A stretch of DNA of 64,000 nucleotides, from the NCBI GenBank assembly GCA_036898135.1, contig CM072515.1, forward strand, positions 53,658,236-53,722,235, read 5' to 3'. The position numbers were made by a program, and so were the translations under genes. This DNA is from Oncomelania hupensis (taxonomy: Eukaryota; Mollusca; Gastropoda; Littorinimorpha; Pomatiopsidae). Numbering within the stretch: the stretch's first letter is position 1; each line of letters starts with the position of its first letter. Shown here in pieces: positions 1 to 11,853 of the stretch. The notes beneath the pieces are model-generated. The model worked only from the letters and a program-made list of their open reading frames with translations, ran no database searches and had not been told where the DNA came from.

Positions 1-336
1 AATTCTTGGGAGAGTTATTCACTGCTTATCGCCACCAAATATGCAGCAAGCACCAGATGGCTGTAACTTGCTAGCTGGCTGCTACTGAGTGTGTGTGGCA
101 CCTGTCGTAAGTCCAGGGTCGCTGTTTAGATAAAACAATACAACAAGACAATTATAAGTGGTATTTAAAAGAAAAGGAAAGATCGCTTAAAAAGGGCCTC
201 ACATATCACACAGTCAATGATTCTTTTCACATTTACAGGAAGTGTTGCCCCACCAAAAGAAAAAAACTACACACACAAACAAACAAATAAACACACATAC
301 ACGGAGGTCTAATGGTAGTACTTTGGCTTGCGGATC

Positions 337-1002
337 TGAAGGTGATGATGATGATGATGTGATCTTGTAAGGCGCCAAAAAAATCCATGTACGTAGTGTT
401 CATGCTCTATGCGCACTAAGAGTAAGATGGTGATTCAGCCATATTAAAACAAGTAAGTTTTTAGTCCTTTCTTGAAGCTTGGCAGGGATGGAGCTTGCTT
501 CAAGCTCAGGGGAAGGGAGTTCCACAGAGTGGGTGCAGCATTTTTGAAGGAGCGCATTCCAAGAGTCTTTTTGGTTGTGTTGCTTGTGCGCACACTGGGG
601 GTTTCAAGTCTACACTGAGTCCCTGACCTGAGTTCGCGTCTGGGTTGGTAGGGGGAGACCAGTTCTGTGAGGTAGGTGGGAGCAGTGCTCGTAAAGCACT
701 GATAGGCAAGTGCCAGGATTTTGTAGTCTAGTCTTTTTTCAACGGGCAGCCAATGAAGAGAACGAAGTCCAGGTGAAATGTGCTCATTCCTTTTTTGTTT
801 TAGAACAATTCTTGCTGCAGTATTTTGAACAAGTTGTAGTATCTGCAGTTGTGTTTTGGGTAGTCCCCAGAGGCAGCTGTTACAATAATCCAATCTAGAG
901 AGGATGAGAGAAGTTGCAACTGATCTGGCTGTTCTAAGATTTAACAATGGGCGAAGTCTGCCTAGCATTCTGATGTAGAAGTAGCATGTCCTCACGATGA
1001 AA
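337..1002 (-). mobile_element. L2/CR1-like non-LTR retrotransposon, 5'-truncated 3' end
   Basis: The minus strand encodes the C-terminal part of a reverse transcriptase reading frame. Characteristic blocks are SRLDYCNSCLWGLP, LQLVQNTAARIV, LHWLPVEKRLDYKIL and, at the end, [12 protein letters not shown] followed by SFKKGLKTYLF and a stop near 444. These blocks are typical of the thumb/C-terminal region of L2/CR1/jockey-type elements. The catalytic palm lies upstream and is missing, so this is a dead 5'-truncated copy. The 3' UTR runs to about 337 and ends in a short ATC repeat, as expected for this group. The reading frame runs a further 80 bp into the adjacent SINE, but that extension is accidental. 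Confidence 0.85.
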
Positions 1003-1399
1003 CTAACATGCGTTGACAAGGTCCCGGGTTCGCGCCCTGTCCGGGCCATTGTGTTGTGTCCCTGGGAAAGACACTTTACTCCCATTTCCTACTCCTTCGG
1101 AAGAGAGTATAAACCGAGGTCTAGTCTGTGTGTCGCATACATTCCATCATAACGGACTTTAAACATCCTGACGCTCATGTCCTAGACGGGTGAGTGCCGG
1201 TAACAAGAACACACCCAGCATGCACTTGGTCCTTCTCCCCCATCCTTGGCTGGCCAGGATAGTGCTCAGTTATCCGGGCGTCAGACCATACGCCCAAAGG
1301 CTGCGGGTGGGCGTCTCGGGCGGTTTGAGTTAGATCCTGTATCGGCCAGCGCCTAGAGTCTGGTCAAGTACGGCGAGATAAGTGCGCTATAATAATCCT
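1003..1399 (+). mobile_element. tRNA-related SINE, probably 5'-truncated
   Basis: A box-B-like motif (GGGTTCGCGCCC near 1026) is followed by a body containing GTGTCCCTGGGAAAGACAC and a 3' part ending GGCCAGCGCCTAGAG...GCGCTATAATAATC, then an AAT array. The last 190 bp closely match 61780-61975, which defines a family. Box A is not clear, so the head is either truncated or decayed. An end of the form GCGCTATA plus a simple-repeat tail resembles L2/RTE 3' ends, suggesting that LINE-encoded machinery moved it (inference). Confidence 0.7.
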
Positions 1400-1400
1400 C

Positions 1401-1479
<79 letters not shown>
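1400..1479. repeat. (AAT)n microsatellite
   Basis: About 26 uninterrupted AAT units directly follow the SINE 3' end, so the array probably grew from the element's tail. Confidence 0.97.
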
Positions 1480-1480
<1 letters not shown>

Positions 1481-1648
1481 AAACACATCACGCCACCACC
1501 ACCACCAACAACAATATCAACATAACCTTTTCAAAAGTACAACTTGATAGAAATCAATAATTTTATTTGGTGGTTTTGTGCCTATTAATAGCATCAAATT
1601 GATTCATCAAATTGATTCTAAACATGGCAGCCCCGGGGAAAATATATA

Positions 1649-1693
1649 TTAGTTAGTAATTGTTTATATGATCTAGCGGACTGCAAAGCGAGC
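1649..1693 (-). mobile_element. AACT-tailed family, 45-bp 3' fragment
   Basis: The stretch ATTAGTTAGTAATTGTTTAT followed by ATGATCTAGCGGACTGCAAAGCGAG matches the (TTAG)n-TTGCTTACAGGGTCCAGCGGACTGCAAAGAGCC terminus of the longer copies at 30981, 31877 and, in reverse, 55640. It abuts RTE copy 1. Confidence 0.6.
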
Positions 1694-3505
1694 AAATCAA
1701 CAATGACATCCGAAAAGGCATGACCACAGCAAAGTAGAACTGAATAGAAGAGCAATGCCAGGAAATAAAGAACAGTCTGAACATGAATAACAGCAAGAAG
1801 GCCTTACAGACTGTGAAGCAGCTGAAAAGTGTTAAACAGCCCAATGCAAGTCTAGCATATGCCAACTTACAGACTAACAAGAAGTCTTGGATAGATGGAC
1901 AGAGTGTTGTACTGACCTTTACAACCACACACCAAACGGAGACCCATCAGTTCTAGGATGTCCCCAGAACAGAGAAGAGGAAGAAATCCTCACAATTCTC
2001 CGAGAAAAAGTTGAGCCTGCAGCGCAAACACTGAAGAAAGGGAAGTCAGCGGCCGGGAGTGGACAACAAACCCGCGGAATTGCTTCAAAAAGGAGTAGAA
2101 GCGATGATTGACGTAACAAGATCTGGCAGAGTGGGGAGTGGCCTACACCATGGACCCAGTCGCTTGTCATCACTCTTCCCAAAAAGGGTAACCTTTAGGA
2201 ATGTGAAAATTACCGCACCATCAGCATTATCAGCTATCCCAGCAAAGTCCTCCTGAAAATAATACTCAACAGGTTGAAACCCCAAGCTAAACAAATCATG
2301 GCTGAAGAACAAGCAGGATTCAGGGCAGGGCGAAGTACCACTAAGCAGATTTTGAACCTCAGAATAATCTGCAAGAAATACATATAGCACCAACAACATC
2401 AATATCATGTGTTTGTAGACTTCAAGAAAGCGTTTGACCGAGTCTGGCATGCAGCTCTGTGGGCAACCATGAGAGTGTACAACATCAGCCCTAAAATTAT
2501 TGAAGTCATCAAAAGCCTGTATGACAAGGCTACCAGTACAGTCCTCCACAACAGAGCCATCGGGAACTGGTTCAGAACAACAATCGCTGTGCGTTAAGGA
2601 TGCCTACTCTCTCCAACACTCTTCAACATCAAAATAGAGCGCTTTATGCCAAATGCCCTTGCAGATCACGAATTAGAAACAGTTAGCATAGGGGTAGAGC
2701 AATCTCCAACCTCCGTTTTGCGGATGAAATTGATGGATTGGCTGGAGACGAACAAGAACTTGAACAGCTGGTACAGAGGCTTGACACCACCTCCAGAGCC
2801 TATGGAATGGAAATAAGTGCAGAGAAGACCAATATGATGACCAAAAACACCAATGGCATCAACATGGACATCAAAGTCCAAGGCCAATCCCTCAATACAG
2901 AGCAGAGCCGCTGCATCAGACAATGGGTCCAGACAGAAAGTCATGTCTAGAATCGCACACACAACTGCGGCACTGACAAGGTTGAAGCCCATTTGGAAAG
3001 ACAGACCATCAGTCTACATTCCTAGGTAAGGTTGCGGCGCTCCCTTGCCATCTCTATATTCCTATACGCTTGCGGAACATGGACCCTCACAGCAGATCTA
3101 CAACGAAGAATACAAAGCATGGAGATGAGGTGCTACAGAATACTTCTGGGCATTTTTTATACCCAGCACATCACCAACGACGAAGTCCACCAGACCATTG
3201 CACAAGCCATTGGACAACGCGTTGATATGCTCACAGTGGTGAAGAAAGGGAATCTCCGATGGTATGGCCACGTCACCAGAGCATCAGGCCTTGCATAGAT
3301 ATTCCTGCAAGGCACGGTGCAAGGAGGCAGAAGAAGAGGGAGACAGAAAAAGAGGTGGGAGGACAACATTAGAGAATGGACTGGCTTGACACTGAGCGAT
3401 GCCATGAGGGTTGCTGAGGACAGAGAAAGATGGAGTACGCTGGTTAAACGATCATCATGCCCCAAAGCCCTTCGAGTTACGGGATAGGATAGGACGGGAT
3501 AGGGC
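1694..3505 (+). mobile_element. RTE-like retrotransposon copy 1, degenerate
   Basis: This is a plus-strand copy of the (GGATA)n-tailed RTE family. It begins in the linker between endonuclease and reverse transcriptase and runs through the RT to the tail at 3478-3505. Recognisable pieces are the RT block [20 protein letters not shown] near 2410, RFADEIDGLAGDEQELEQL near 2717 (the catalytic FADD has become FADE) and the C-terminal [21 protein letters not shown] near 3080. Frameshifts, stops and a deletion around 2890-2930 break it. The 5' endonuclease half is absent. It is homologous to 8639-10500 in opposite orientation. Confidence 0.9.
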
Positions 3506-4403
3506 GGCAAATAGTCGAATAAGGACAACTGGAAAATGTATATAGAAGGGAGGTTTGCTTTTTTACATAACAAAGAAGGAACACCTAAAATTTCAAAGCG
3601 TTTTGCGGTCGGTTTGAACAACGAGTGCCCATAATATCATCTTTTAATGTGACAACAAGAAAATTCATCAAGAGACTCATTGTCACAATGTATATTAAAT
3701 AAAAAAAAACATTTTCTGGATCTCTTGGGCCTGAACTTTATATCTATTATGGAAACACAAATCTTCAGTAATTATTACAAAATTACGAAATACAGTGGTT
3801 AAAATAAAATACCTGACTTTTGTATAAGATAAAAATGTACATACGTACAGCACTGACAATGAAAAAAAAGCGCAATTCAATTCGGTTCTTCACCACTACA
3901 CCCGCAGCAAATGTCTGCAAACTGTTCAATAAAACCTTTGACTACAGAAGGAGCAAGAGGTTGTAATAGCATATTTCACCAACTTTGGAGATCAGACTTA
4001 TCCCAATTAAAAACCAGGAACCTGCACTTATCGTGCTGCTTCTTCTCCTCTTCTTCATTTTCATATAGATAAACTTACCAAGTTGCATAAGAATTCAAAA
4101 TAACAAGCAATCGCTTCTTTTATTTTTCTTCCTCATAATTCTTCTTCTTCTTCCTCCTCCTCTTCTCCTTTCTTCTTCCATCAGAAATTGAAAATAACAA
4201 TTAATCCTCGTCTTCGCATTGGTCCTGGTTGAATGTTTAACTAATTATGTAATGCAAGTCTATCAGTACATCACATTTTGTTTAAAAGCCCTTTAAAAAA
4301 ACGTTAATGCTAAATCTCATGTTGGTAGACTTTTATAGACTGATTATAAAAGCAGTTTTTAAATAGGTAAATTGTTTTACAAGTTTAATTTGAATTGTCT
4401 AAT
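3506..4403. other. AT-rich intergenic stretch
   Basis: No coding or RNA feature can be supported. There is a pyrimidine-rich TTC/TCC patch at about 4140-4185. Open frames are short and show no recognisable sequence. Confidence 0.6.
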
Positions 4404-5218
4404 ATCACTGTTACACGGTTTTTAAAAATAATATCAATGGTTGATTCAGCCCCGATCCTTGAATCTTGATAAGTGTAACTCAGATTCGTTTACCCACGTA
4501 GCCTATTCACTTAGCAACAAGGCTGGAGTTGTCGTATGAAGTTTTCCAACTTTATTCAGCAAACATCAACAACTGCATAAAAGATCGCTTTCCGAAAATC
4601 ACTTCAAAGATCATCATCAAAACTCATCACAAATCTCTCTCAATCACCGAAGCTTCGCGATAAATCTTGATTTTGCGTTGTTGTTAGAAGAGGCTTTCTA
4701 TAATGTTGATAATTTTCGTCGGTCGATATCGTTGACAATTTTCTAGAATTACTTGTTCACTATCGACCGAAGCTTCGCGATAAATTTAGTAATACTACTA
4801 ATAGCAAAGAGATTCTTCTAACCTAAATAAGGTTATATGACGTAAGACTGTGCACAGGTCCGGTGAAGAGTTTTATTTTGATTGGGTGTTATTGCGTCAT
4901 GCTGGAATGTTCCAACTTTCTCTCGATTAAAGAGAGACTATATAAGTAACGCGCTGTCTGATTGTAAAAAAGAAGGTGATTGAGAGAGATTTGTGATGAG
5001 TTTTGATGATGATCTTTGAAGTGATTTTCTGAAAGCGATCTTGTATGCAGTTGTTGATGTTTGCTGAATAAGGTTGGAAAACTTCATACGACGACTCCTG
5101 CCTTGTTGCTGAGTGAATAGGCTGCGTGGATAAACGAATCTGAGTTACACTTATCAAGATTCAAGGATCGGGGCTGAATCAACCATGATTAAAAAAACAA
5201 CAACCGTGTAACAATCAC
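4404..5218. mobile_element. Palindromic LTR remnant with 5-bp target duplication
   Basis: The element at 4409-5213 begins TGTTACACGG and ends CCGTGTAACA, and is flanked on both sides by ATCAC (4404-4408 and 5214-5218). Its two ends are inverted copies of each other over about 240 bp (4409-4648 and 4974-5213), with some mismatches. The right arm plus the middle is collinear with the LTR at 44703-45215, so this is one LTR whose 5' part was replaced by an inverted copy of its 3' part. The TG...CA ends and 5-bp duplication are LTR-retrotransposon hallmarks. A TATA-like ACTATATAAG sits at about 4938, followed by a Y-rich patch. There is no internal coding region. The 17-bp GAAGCTTCGCGATAAAT occurs at the arm junction (4649) and again at about 4769. 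Confidence 0.8.
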
Positions 5219-5290
5219 CTAAATGTGGGAACGGACATTAAATGAAATTTTGATGGACTTCGTCCTTCCCTTCCTCCTGCTGTTGCCACT

Positions 5291-5321
<31 letters not shown>

Positions 5322-5924
5322 CTACCTAAGTATCCTATTCACCCCTCTCCTCTTTTTTGTTCTTCCTCTTCTTTCCTCAATTTCCTTCCTTATCTCATGT
5401 GGGAGTACGCCATACACATGCCTCTTAAAATATCTCCACCGTGTGTACCTGCCTCCCAAGGAGCATCCGAAAGTGGAAAATTAGCTCACTTACACTAAAG
5501 CCAAACCAAGCAAAACCCCAAATCCCTTAACTCTAGAAATAACGGTTTGTTAGACCAAAGATATTTTTGCCTCTTAGACTATTAGGTTAGAACTTTGATA
5601 ACACAGAACACACTCGAACTCTCATATAGGGAACAATTAGTTCACTTATTCTAAGCCACAAAAAAACTAAAACCGAATCTTTTAACGCTAGAAAGGCCAA
5701 AGATAATTTAGTCTCAGACTATTTTGATATAGAATTTTGACAGCACAGAAAACACGTTCATACATAATCGTTGATGTATATTAAAAGTTAATATCATGCG
5801 TGTCTACATATATTTTATTTTATTTTATTTTATTAGGATGTATCTATTTCATAAAACGGCAACAAATCAGTCCCTATAGTTATATAGGGCATAAACAAGA
5901 TTGTTAAGAACACTCTAGTTCGTG
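5219..5924. other. Intergenic stretch with CTG and TTTTA microrepeats
   Basis: Contains a CTG/CTA-type run at about 5282-5322 and a TTTTA run near 5815-5833. The 91-codon open frame over the CTG run is a leucine-rich artefact. Nothing else is recognisable. Confidence 0.5.
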
Positions 5925-6144
5925 CACAATGTTACGTTTGCGACGCGCACGATGGTACGTGTGAGACGCGCACGATAGATCCGATCGTTTTGTTTTGCAA
6001 AGCATTCAATAACAGAATGTATTTACCTTTGACTTGATTTTGCGTTGTTGTTAGAAGAAGCTTTGTATAATGTTAATAGGATTCAAGCATCGGGGCTGAA
6101 TCTACTACTGATTTTAAAAAAAGAACAACCAGTGTAACACAGAA
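5925..6144 (+). mobile_element. Internally deleted solo LTR
   Basis: 5930-6139 begins TGTTACG and ends GTGTAACA. It matches the 5' 120 bp and the 3' 90 bp of the LTR at 44703-45215 (shared GATCCGATC, TGATTTTGCGTTGTTG, AAGCATCGGGGCTGAATC), with about 300 bp missing from the middle. The flanking pentamers are CACAA and CAGAA, a plausible 5-bp target duplication with one mutation. No internal retrotransposon genes are nearby. Confidence 0.7.
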
Positions 6145-6624
6145 TCCCTAATGTAGTTCAGATAACAACAGATTCTAATTCACCAAGTGACATATATATA
6201 CATTTGCTCTTAACAAACTTGTTTTTTACGGTTGAAATGTATTTACTGACATTCTCAGATGCATAGCCGAGCAATAGGCTTTTTCAGAAGTGCTAATGTC
6301 CCTTGCGGTGTTGAGGCACGGCTTCATCCTAACGAAACAAAGGGAATACATGGAATGGTAGGCCACCGTCTGAAGTATCTGCAAACCACAAAGGTATCGC
6401 AATCGGCTCAACCAATGCTTACCTCGAAAAAAATAAAAGAAGTTCGTGAAACTTCCAGTTCAGACAGGCCTTGAGGCTAGGTTAGATTTAGGTTAGGCTA
6501 AACAATGTAGGCTAATTCAATGTAAAACTGAATGACATCCAAAAAAAATATGTAAACAGGATTACAAACCCATTCGCCCCCGGACACTGTGATGTAATAA
6601 AACGACATGTATTTCGTTTCCACA
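6145..6624. other. Unassigned spacer
   Basis: Overlapping open frames of 60-70 codons on both strands resemble nothing I recognise, and no splice context or repeat is seen. Confidence 0.4.
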
Positions 6625-6931
6625 TATCCTGTCCTATCCTATCCTATCCTATCCTATCCTATCCTATCCTATCCAGTAACTCGGAGATCGTAGGGACACT
6701 ACAGATGATCGTTTAACCAGCGTACTCCATCTTCTTCTTTCTTCTGCAACCTTGATGGCTTCGCTCAGTGTCAAGCCAGTCCATTTTTGAAAGTTGTCCT
6801 CCCATCTCTTTTTCGGTCTCTCTCTTCTTCTACCTTCTTGCACTGTGCCTTGCAGGATGGTCTTTGCAAGGCCTGATGACCTGGTGACGTGGCCATACCA
6901 TCGGAGTTTCCGTTTCTTCACCACTGTGAGC
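6625..6931 (-). mobile_element. RTE-like copy 2, 3' fragment
   Basis: On the minus strand this is the last 250 bp of the RTE family ([18 protein letters not shown], then KKRWEDN, then [20 protein letters not shown]), ending in a long (GGATA)n tail. On the plus strand that tail is about ten TATCC units at 6625-6674. The 5' truncation point is at about 6931. Confidence 0.9.
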
Positions 6932-7112
6932 AAGATTCCTCTTGTGCTGATTTAAATTTAAATCACGCACAGACAACATCCCTGTCATACCCAAGTAAGA
7001 GGGAAGAAAAAGAAAAACAACAAAATTGTTATAAAACAAGTTCAATCAAATCGGACTAATATGTCGAATAGCTATGCTTCATCTGTATGTAATTATTGTT
7101 ATCATTAAACTA

Positions 7113-7195
7113 AGACAGCCAATGGGCGGAGTTCGATCCCTAATCGGCCAGCTCTTTGAGCAGCTCAGGTACTGGAAAAGCGCTATATAAGAAAG
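7113..7195 (+). mobile_element. SINE/LINE 3' terminus fragment
   Basis: GGGCGGAGTTCGATCCC, then CGGCCAGCTC...GGAAAAGCGCTATATAAG, matches the terminal 80 bp of the SINE family at 1003 and 61780. Only the end survives. Confidence 0.55.
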
Positions 7196-7348
7196 ATAAA
7201 ATACATAATACTAACCTAACTGATTTTTCTTTGATTATATCGATAAACAAGTATTACAGATTCTACAAACCCATCTTCAGTTGACTTACATTAAACAAAC
7301 TAATCACACGCATATCACCGTAGACCTAATATGGTCTGTGGTTCAGTA

Positions 7349-7797
7349 TCCTATCCTATCCCGTAACTCGAAGGTCGTTGGTTTAACCAGCGTACTCCAT
7401 CTTTCTTTGTTCTCAGCAACCCTCATGGCTTCGCTCAATGTCAAGCCAGTCCAATCTCGATTGTTGTACCCCCCCAACTCTTTTTATGTATCCCTCTTCT
7501 TCTGCCTCCTTGCACCGTGCCTTGCAGGATGGTATTTGCAAGGCCTGATGCTCTGGCGACGTGGTCATACCATCGGAGTTTTCGTTTCTTCACCACTGTG
7601 AGCATGTCATCGTATTGTCCAATGGCTTGTGTAATGGTCTATCGGACTTCGTTGTTGATGATGTGCTGGGTATAGGAAATGCCCTGAAATCTTCTGTAGC
7701 ACCTCATCTCCACGCTTTGTATTCTTCGTTGTAGATCTGCTGTGAGGGTCCATGTTTCGCCCGCGTATAGGAAGATGGATATGACAAGTGGTCCAGT
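7349..7797 (-). mobile_element. RTE-like copy 3, 3' fragment
   Basis: Minus-strand RTE 3' part from the [19 protein letters not shown] block (about 7750) to the short GGATA tail at 7349-7362. A deletion near 7375 removed part of the terminal region, including the SSVV stretch. Truncated 5' at about 7797. Confidence 0.88.
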
Positions 7798-8149
7798 ATA
7801 TTTTTGCATACACAGTTTGTTAAATCTAGCACTTACAACTAAAGCAAATAATACTGACCTATCCTTACAATGCGTTTCAAGTAGACACCTAATCTTTAGT
7901 GCTAACAAAAAAAAATCCACATGCACATCAAGGTATTAGAGTCAACTAGTTTGTTAAATCTGGCACCTAAACAAACTTAAAATAATACTGACCTACTCGT
8001 ACAATGCGTTTCAAGTGGACACCTAAACGGTCTCTAACCTTCAGAAGAAAAGAAAACAAACCAACTTCACACGACTATCAGCAGACACCGCCACTGCAGC
8101 CGTAGTGGTTGTGGCCTAGACAGTTGGAGGAAGCTACTGGAGTGCATGC

Positions 8150-8310
8150 TTGTTAAATCTGCGGCCGCCGAGCTGCTTTTTCCTGCAGCGTTAAGCTTAT
8201 ATCTATCCAATCACTCCTGCCCTCTCTCGCTTCACTGCATGCGTGTGTTTGTAGTGACCTTTGAGAGAGAGAGTGAGAGAGAGAGGGAGAGAAAGAGAGA
8301 GAGAGTGCGT
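8150..8310 (+). repeat. Microsatellite-flanked conserved core, copy 1
   Basis: The core at 8217-8266 (CCCTCTCTCGCTTCACTGCA, then TGCGTGTGTTTGTAGTGACC) matches the reverse complement of 15866-15912. In both places one side runs into a GA/CT array (here 8265-8308) and the other into TATC-type sequence (here only TATATCTATCC). This looks like a microsatellite-bounded mobile repeat. No coding content. Confidence 0.6.
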
Positions 8311-8761
8311 GTGTGTGTTTATCCATGGACCAACAATAATATAGGTCCATGGTTTATCATATTCTGCGTCTTTTCACCACAAGATCAAGACTAATTAATT
8401 ATACTAACAATTAAAAAAAAAAGGGGTGGGCAGAAATTCAATATTCAGAATGCAATACCAAAAATATTAATGATAACAGAAAGTGAGAGCGAATACACCG
8501 TTTGGCCGGAATAAATAAATAAATAGGCTTATATTGATAAATAAATACTTGGACACAGAGGCAAAAGAACAAAACATTTAACTAAAATACAAGTTTGCCT
8601 GATTACCGTTTAACCTAACGTTACTTTAGGTTACTATCCCTATCCTATCCTGTACCGTAACCCGGAGGTCGTAGGGGCACCACAGATGATCGTTTAACCA
8701 GCATACTCCATCTTTCTCTGTCCTCAGCAGCCCTGATGGCTTCACTCAGTGTCAAACCAGT

Positions 8762-9748
8762 CTATTCTCGAATGTTGTCCTCCCACCTCTTTTTCGGTCT
8801 CCCTCTTCTTCTGTCTCCTTGCACTGTGCCTTGCAGAATGGTCTTTGCAAGGCCTGATGATCTGGTGACGTGGCCATACCATCGGAGATTCCGTTTCTTC
8901 ACCACTGTGAGCAGATCACCGTGTGGTCCAATGGCTTGTGTGATGGTCTGTCGGACTTCGTCGTTGGTGATGTGTTGGGTATAGGAAATGCCCAGAAGTC
9001 TTCTGTAGCACCTCATCTCCATGCTTTGTATTCTTCGTTGTAGATCTGCTGTGAGGGTCCATGCTTCGCAAGCATATAGGAAGATGGAGATGACAAGGAA
9101 GCGCTGCAGTCGTACTTTGGAATGTAGACTGATGGTCCTGTCTTTCCAAATGGGCTTCAACCTTGTCAGTGCAACAGTTGTTTGTGCGATCCTGAAGAGG
9201 ACTTCCTGTCGGGGCTCATTGTCTGACACAATGGCTCCCAAATATTTGAAGCTATGTACTGTGTTGAGGGATTGGCCTTTGACTTTGATGTCCGTGTTGA
9301 TGCCATTGGTGTTGTTGGTAATCAGTTTGGTCTTCTCTGCACTTATTTTCATTCCATAAGCTCTGGAGGTGGTGTCAAGCCTCTGCTCCAGCTGTTCAAG
9401 TTCTTGTTCCTCTCCAGGCAATCCATCAATGTCATCCGCAAAACGAACATTAGAGATTGCTCTACCCCCTATGCTGACTGTGCCTTCGTGATCTGCAAGA
9501 GTATCTGACATGATGCGCTCTAGGAAGATGTTGAAGAGTGTTGGACAGTGTAGGCATCCTTGACGCACACCGATTGTTGTTCTGAACCAGTTCCCGATGA
9601 CGCTGTTATGGAGGACTGCACTGGTAGCCTTGTCATACGGGCTTTTGATGACTTCAATAATTTTAGGGCTGATGTTGTACACTTTCATTGTTGCCCACAG
9701 AGCTGCATGCCAGACTCGGTCAAACGCCTTCTTGAAGTCTATGAACAC
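8762..9748 (-). pseudogene. RTE reverse transcriptase palm and C-terminal fragment
   Basis: A 328-codon frame starting in FIDFKKAFDRVWHAALW (RT motif A, with catalytic Asp), followed by TTIGVRQGC (motif B), RFADDID (motif C, the FADD catalytic pair intact) and FKYLGAIVS. The C-terminal part carries [35 protein letters not shown] and RRGRPKKRWEDNI, after which another frameshift separates the terminal segment and the tail. The palm is intact but disconnected from the upstream parts, so it is not functional as it stands. Confidence 0.9.
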
Positions 9749-9782
9749 ATGATATAGATGTTGTTGGTGCTGTAGGTATTTC

Positions 9783-10786
9783 TCACATTATTCTGAAGTT
9801 GAAAATCTGTTCAGTGGTACTTCGCCCTGCCCTGAATCCTGCTTGTTCTTCAGCTATGACTTGTTCAGCTTGAGGTTTCAACCTGTTGAGTATTACTTTC
9901 AGGAGGACCTTGCTGGGATGGCTGATGAGGCTGATGGTGCGGTAATTTTCACACTCCTGAAGGTTACCTTTTTTTGGGAAGAGTGATGACAAGCGACTAG
10001 GTCCATGGTGTAGGCCACTCCCCACTCTGCCAGATCTTGTTACAGATAATGGTGAGGGTATCAATCATCGCTTCTCCTCCTGCTTGTAGCAGTTCCGCGG
10101 GTATGTTGTCCACTCCCGCTGACTTCCCTTTCTTCAGCGATTGCACTGCTGCCTCAACTTCTTCTCGGAGAATTGGGAGGATTTCTTCTTCTTCTCTGTT
10201 TTCGGGACATGCTAGAACTGATGGGTCTCCATTTGGTGTATGGTTGTAAAGGTCAGAGCAGTACTCTGTCCATCTGTCCAAGACTTCTTGTTCTTCTGTA
10301 AGGCATATGCCAGACTTGCTTTGGATCTTGGAGACTTTGGGCTGTTTAACACTTGTCAGCCGCTTCACAGTCTGGTAGGCCTTCTTTCTGTTGTTCTTGT
10401 TCAGACTGTTCTCTATTTCCTGGCATTGATCTTCTATCCAGTTCTCCTTTGCTGTGAGCATGCCTTTTCGGATGTCATTGTTGATTTTTCGGTAGACATC
10501 AGCTCCCTGTGAGGTGTTCGTTTTTTTTTTTAATCTCTCTTCGTTTATCACACAGATCCAAAAGTTCAGGTGTGATCCACGGCTTCTTCTTTGGTCGGTG
10601 CTTGCCATGGATCTCAGTGGCGGCATCTGTCACAGCTGAGTTGAAGGTGGTGGTCATGGTGTTGACATGTACTTCGCCAGCCCCAAAATGAGCAGTGGTG
10701 CAAATTTCCCTCCAATTGTGGCCTGAAATAGTTCTGCCACCTCCGGGTCTTGCAGTTTTTCCAGGTCGAACTTCAGTCTCGTGCAC
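9783..10786 (-). pseudogene. RTE linker and N-terminal RT, frameshifted
   Basis: Three overlapping frames together cover the region between endonuclease and palm. They contain EIHGKHRPKKKPWITPELLD (10786-10499), INNDIRKGMLTAKENW through [20 protein letters not shown] (10626-9997) and RLSSLFPKKGNLQECENYRT with GFRAGRSTTEQI (10064-9783). The GVDNIPAELL and NYRTISLI blocks are standard non-LTR RT motifs. Small indels cause the frame changes. Confidence 0.88.
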
Positions 10787-11853
10787 TTTGGTGTAGTTAC
10801 TCTCTTCAAGTGGAGCCGGAAAGACATCATCACGAGATCGTGGTCACTTCCGATGTCTGCTCCTGGAAAAGTGCTTGTCCTGCCAATGTTGATGCTTGAT
10901 GTGAAGCTTTTCTTGACCATGATGTCGATCTGGTTGTGATGCTCCCCGCCGGGACTGTGCCATGTCCAACGTCTGGAGTTTTTGTGGAGACCAAGCGTGT
11001 TTGCCAGTACCAGATTGTTGTATCTGGCAAACTCCAAGAGTCTCAGACCCCTGTCATTTGTCTCGTTGTTGCAGTGGGGTCCACATGTGTCTCCCCAGTT
11101 GTGTTGCGCATCTTGGCCAACCTTGGCATTCCAGTCGCCTTGCACAATGACTATGTCCTTCTTCGGCACTTGGTCAAGGACCGCCTGTAGATTTTCATAA
11201 AAATCCTCCACTTCGCTGTCGTCATAGTCTGATGTTGGGGCATAGGCCTGGATGATGGTGATGTTGAAAGGGGCTGCTCTCAGACGGATGGTAATGAGTC
11301 TACTGGAGACTGGGCGGCAACCCATGACAGTGGCTAAAATGTTCTTGTGGACCAAGAATCCAACGCCGTGTTCGTGCCTGTCATCTCTACCGCTGAAATA
11401 GAGCTTGTGGCCTTTGTCGATCGTTGTTTCCCCAAGGCCTTTCCAGCGCAGTTCGCGAATTCGCTGATACCTAGAAAAGTTCCATCGATAGTGGTCCAGC
11501 TCGTGGGCCAGTTGTTCTAATTTTCCTTCCGCAGTTAGAGTCCTGACATTCCAGGTTCCTATGACGATGTTGTTTCTCGTGCCGATCTTGCTAATTTGTC
11601 CATCAGTATCATACTTATCACCTCCGTCATGGTGGCCAACGGAAGGCGCGGTCCTTGTGCCGGGCGACGACCGATCCGGTATGGAATTGGTGGATAGCTT
11701 CATCATGTAGTGTGTCTTGGGCAAAAAGACCTGGCGGTGCCCAATCCTCTCCAGGCTGTTGGCCACAGCCGAAATCCACGAATACAATGTGGCTCGCCTT
11801 GGCCCTGAGCACGTGGTCGTTGAACCTGTAGTAACGTGAGGTTCCTCTGCCAT
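10654..11853 (-). pseudogene. RTE endonuclease-domain fragment
   Basis: A 399-codon open frame. After a roughly 95-residue N-terminal part, the APE-type endonuclease fold is marked by IGTWNVRTL (about 98-106), RELRWKGLGE (133-142, candidate catalytic Glu134), QAYAPTSD (202-209), GDWNAKVG (239-246), TWHSP (297-301) and GSDHDLVMMSF (335-345, catalytic Asp-His). In an intact element this domain nicks the target DNA for target-primed reverse transcription. The frame breaks into nonsense after about residue 370, and the linker continues in another frame, so this is a relic even though the endonuclease motifs survive. Confidence 0.9.

Noticed and set aside
444..1085. 213-codon frame as an intact gene
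   Set aside because: It is the tail end of an L2-like RT with its first 27 or so residues read from an adjacent SINE.
5223..5498. Leu-rich 91-codon frame resembling a signal peptide
   Set aside because: The leucines come from a CTG/CTA microrepeat, and nothing downstream looks coding.
6226..6474. Overlapping 61- and 71-codon frames
   Set aside because: No recognisable motifs, splice sites or repeats.
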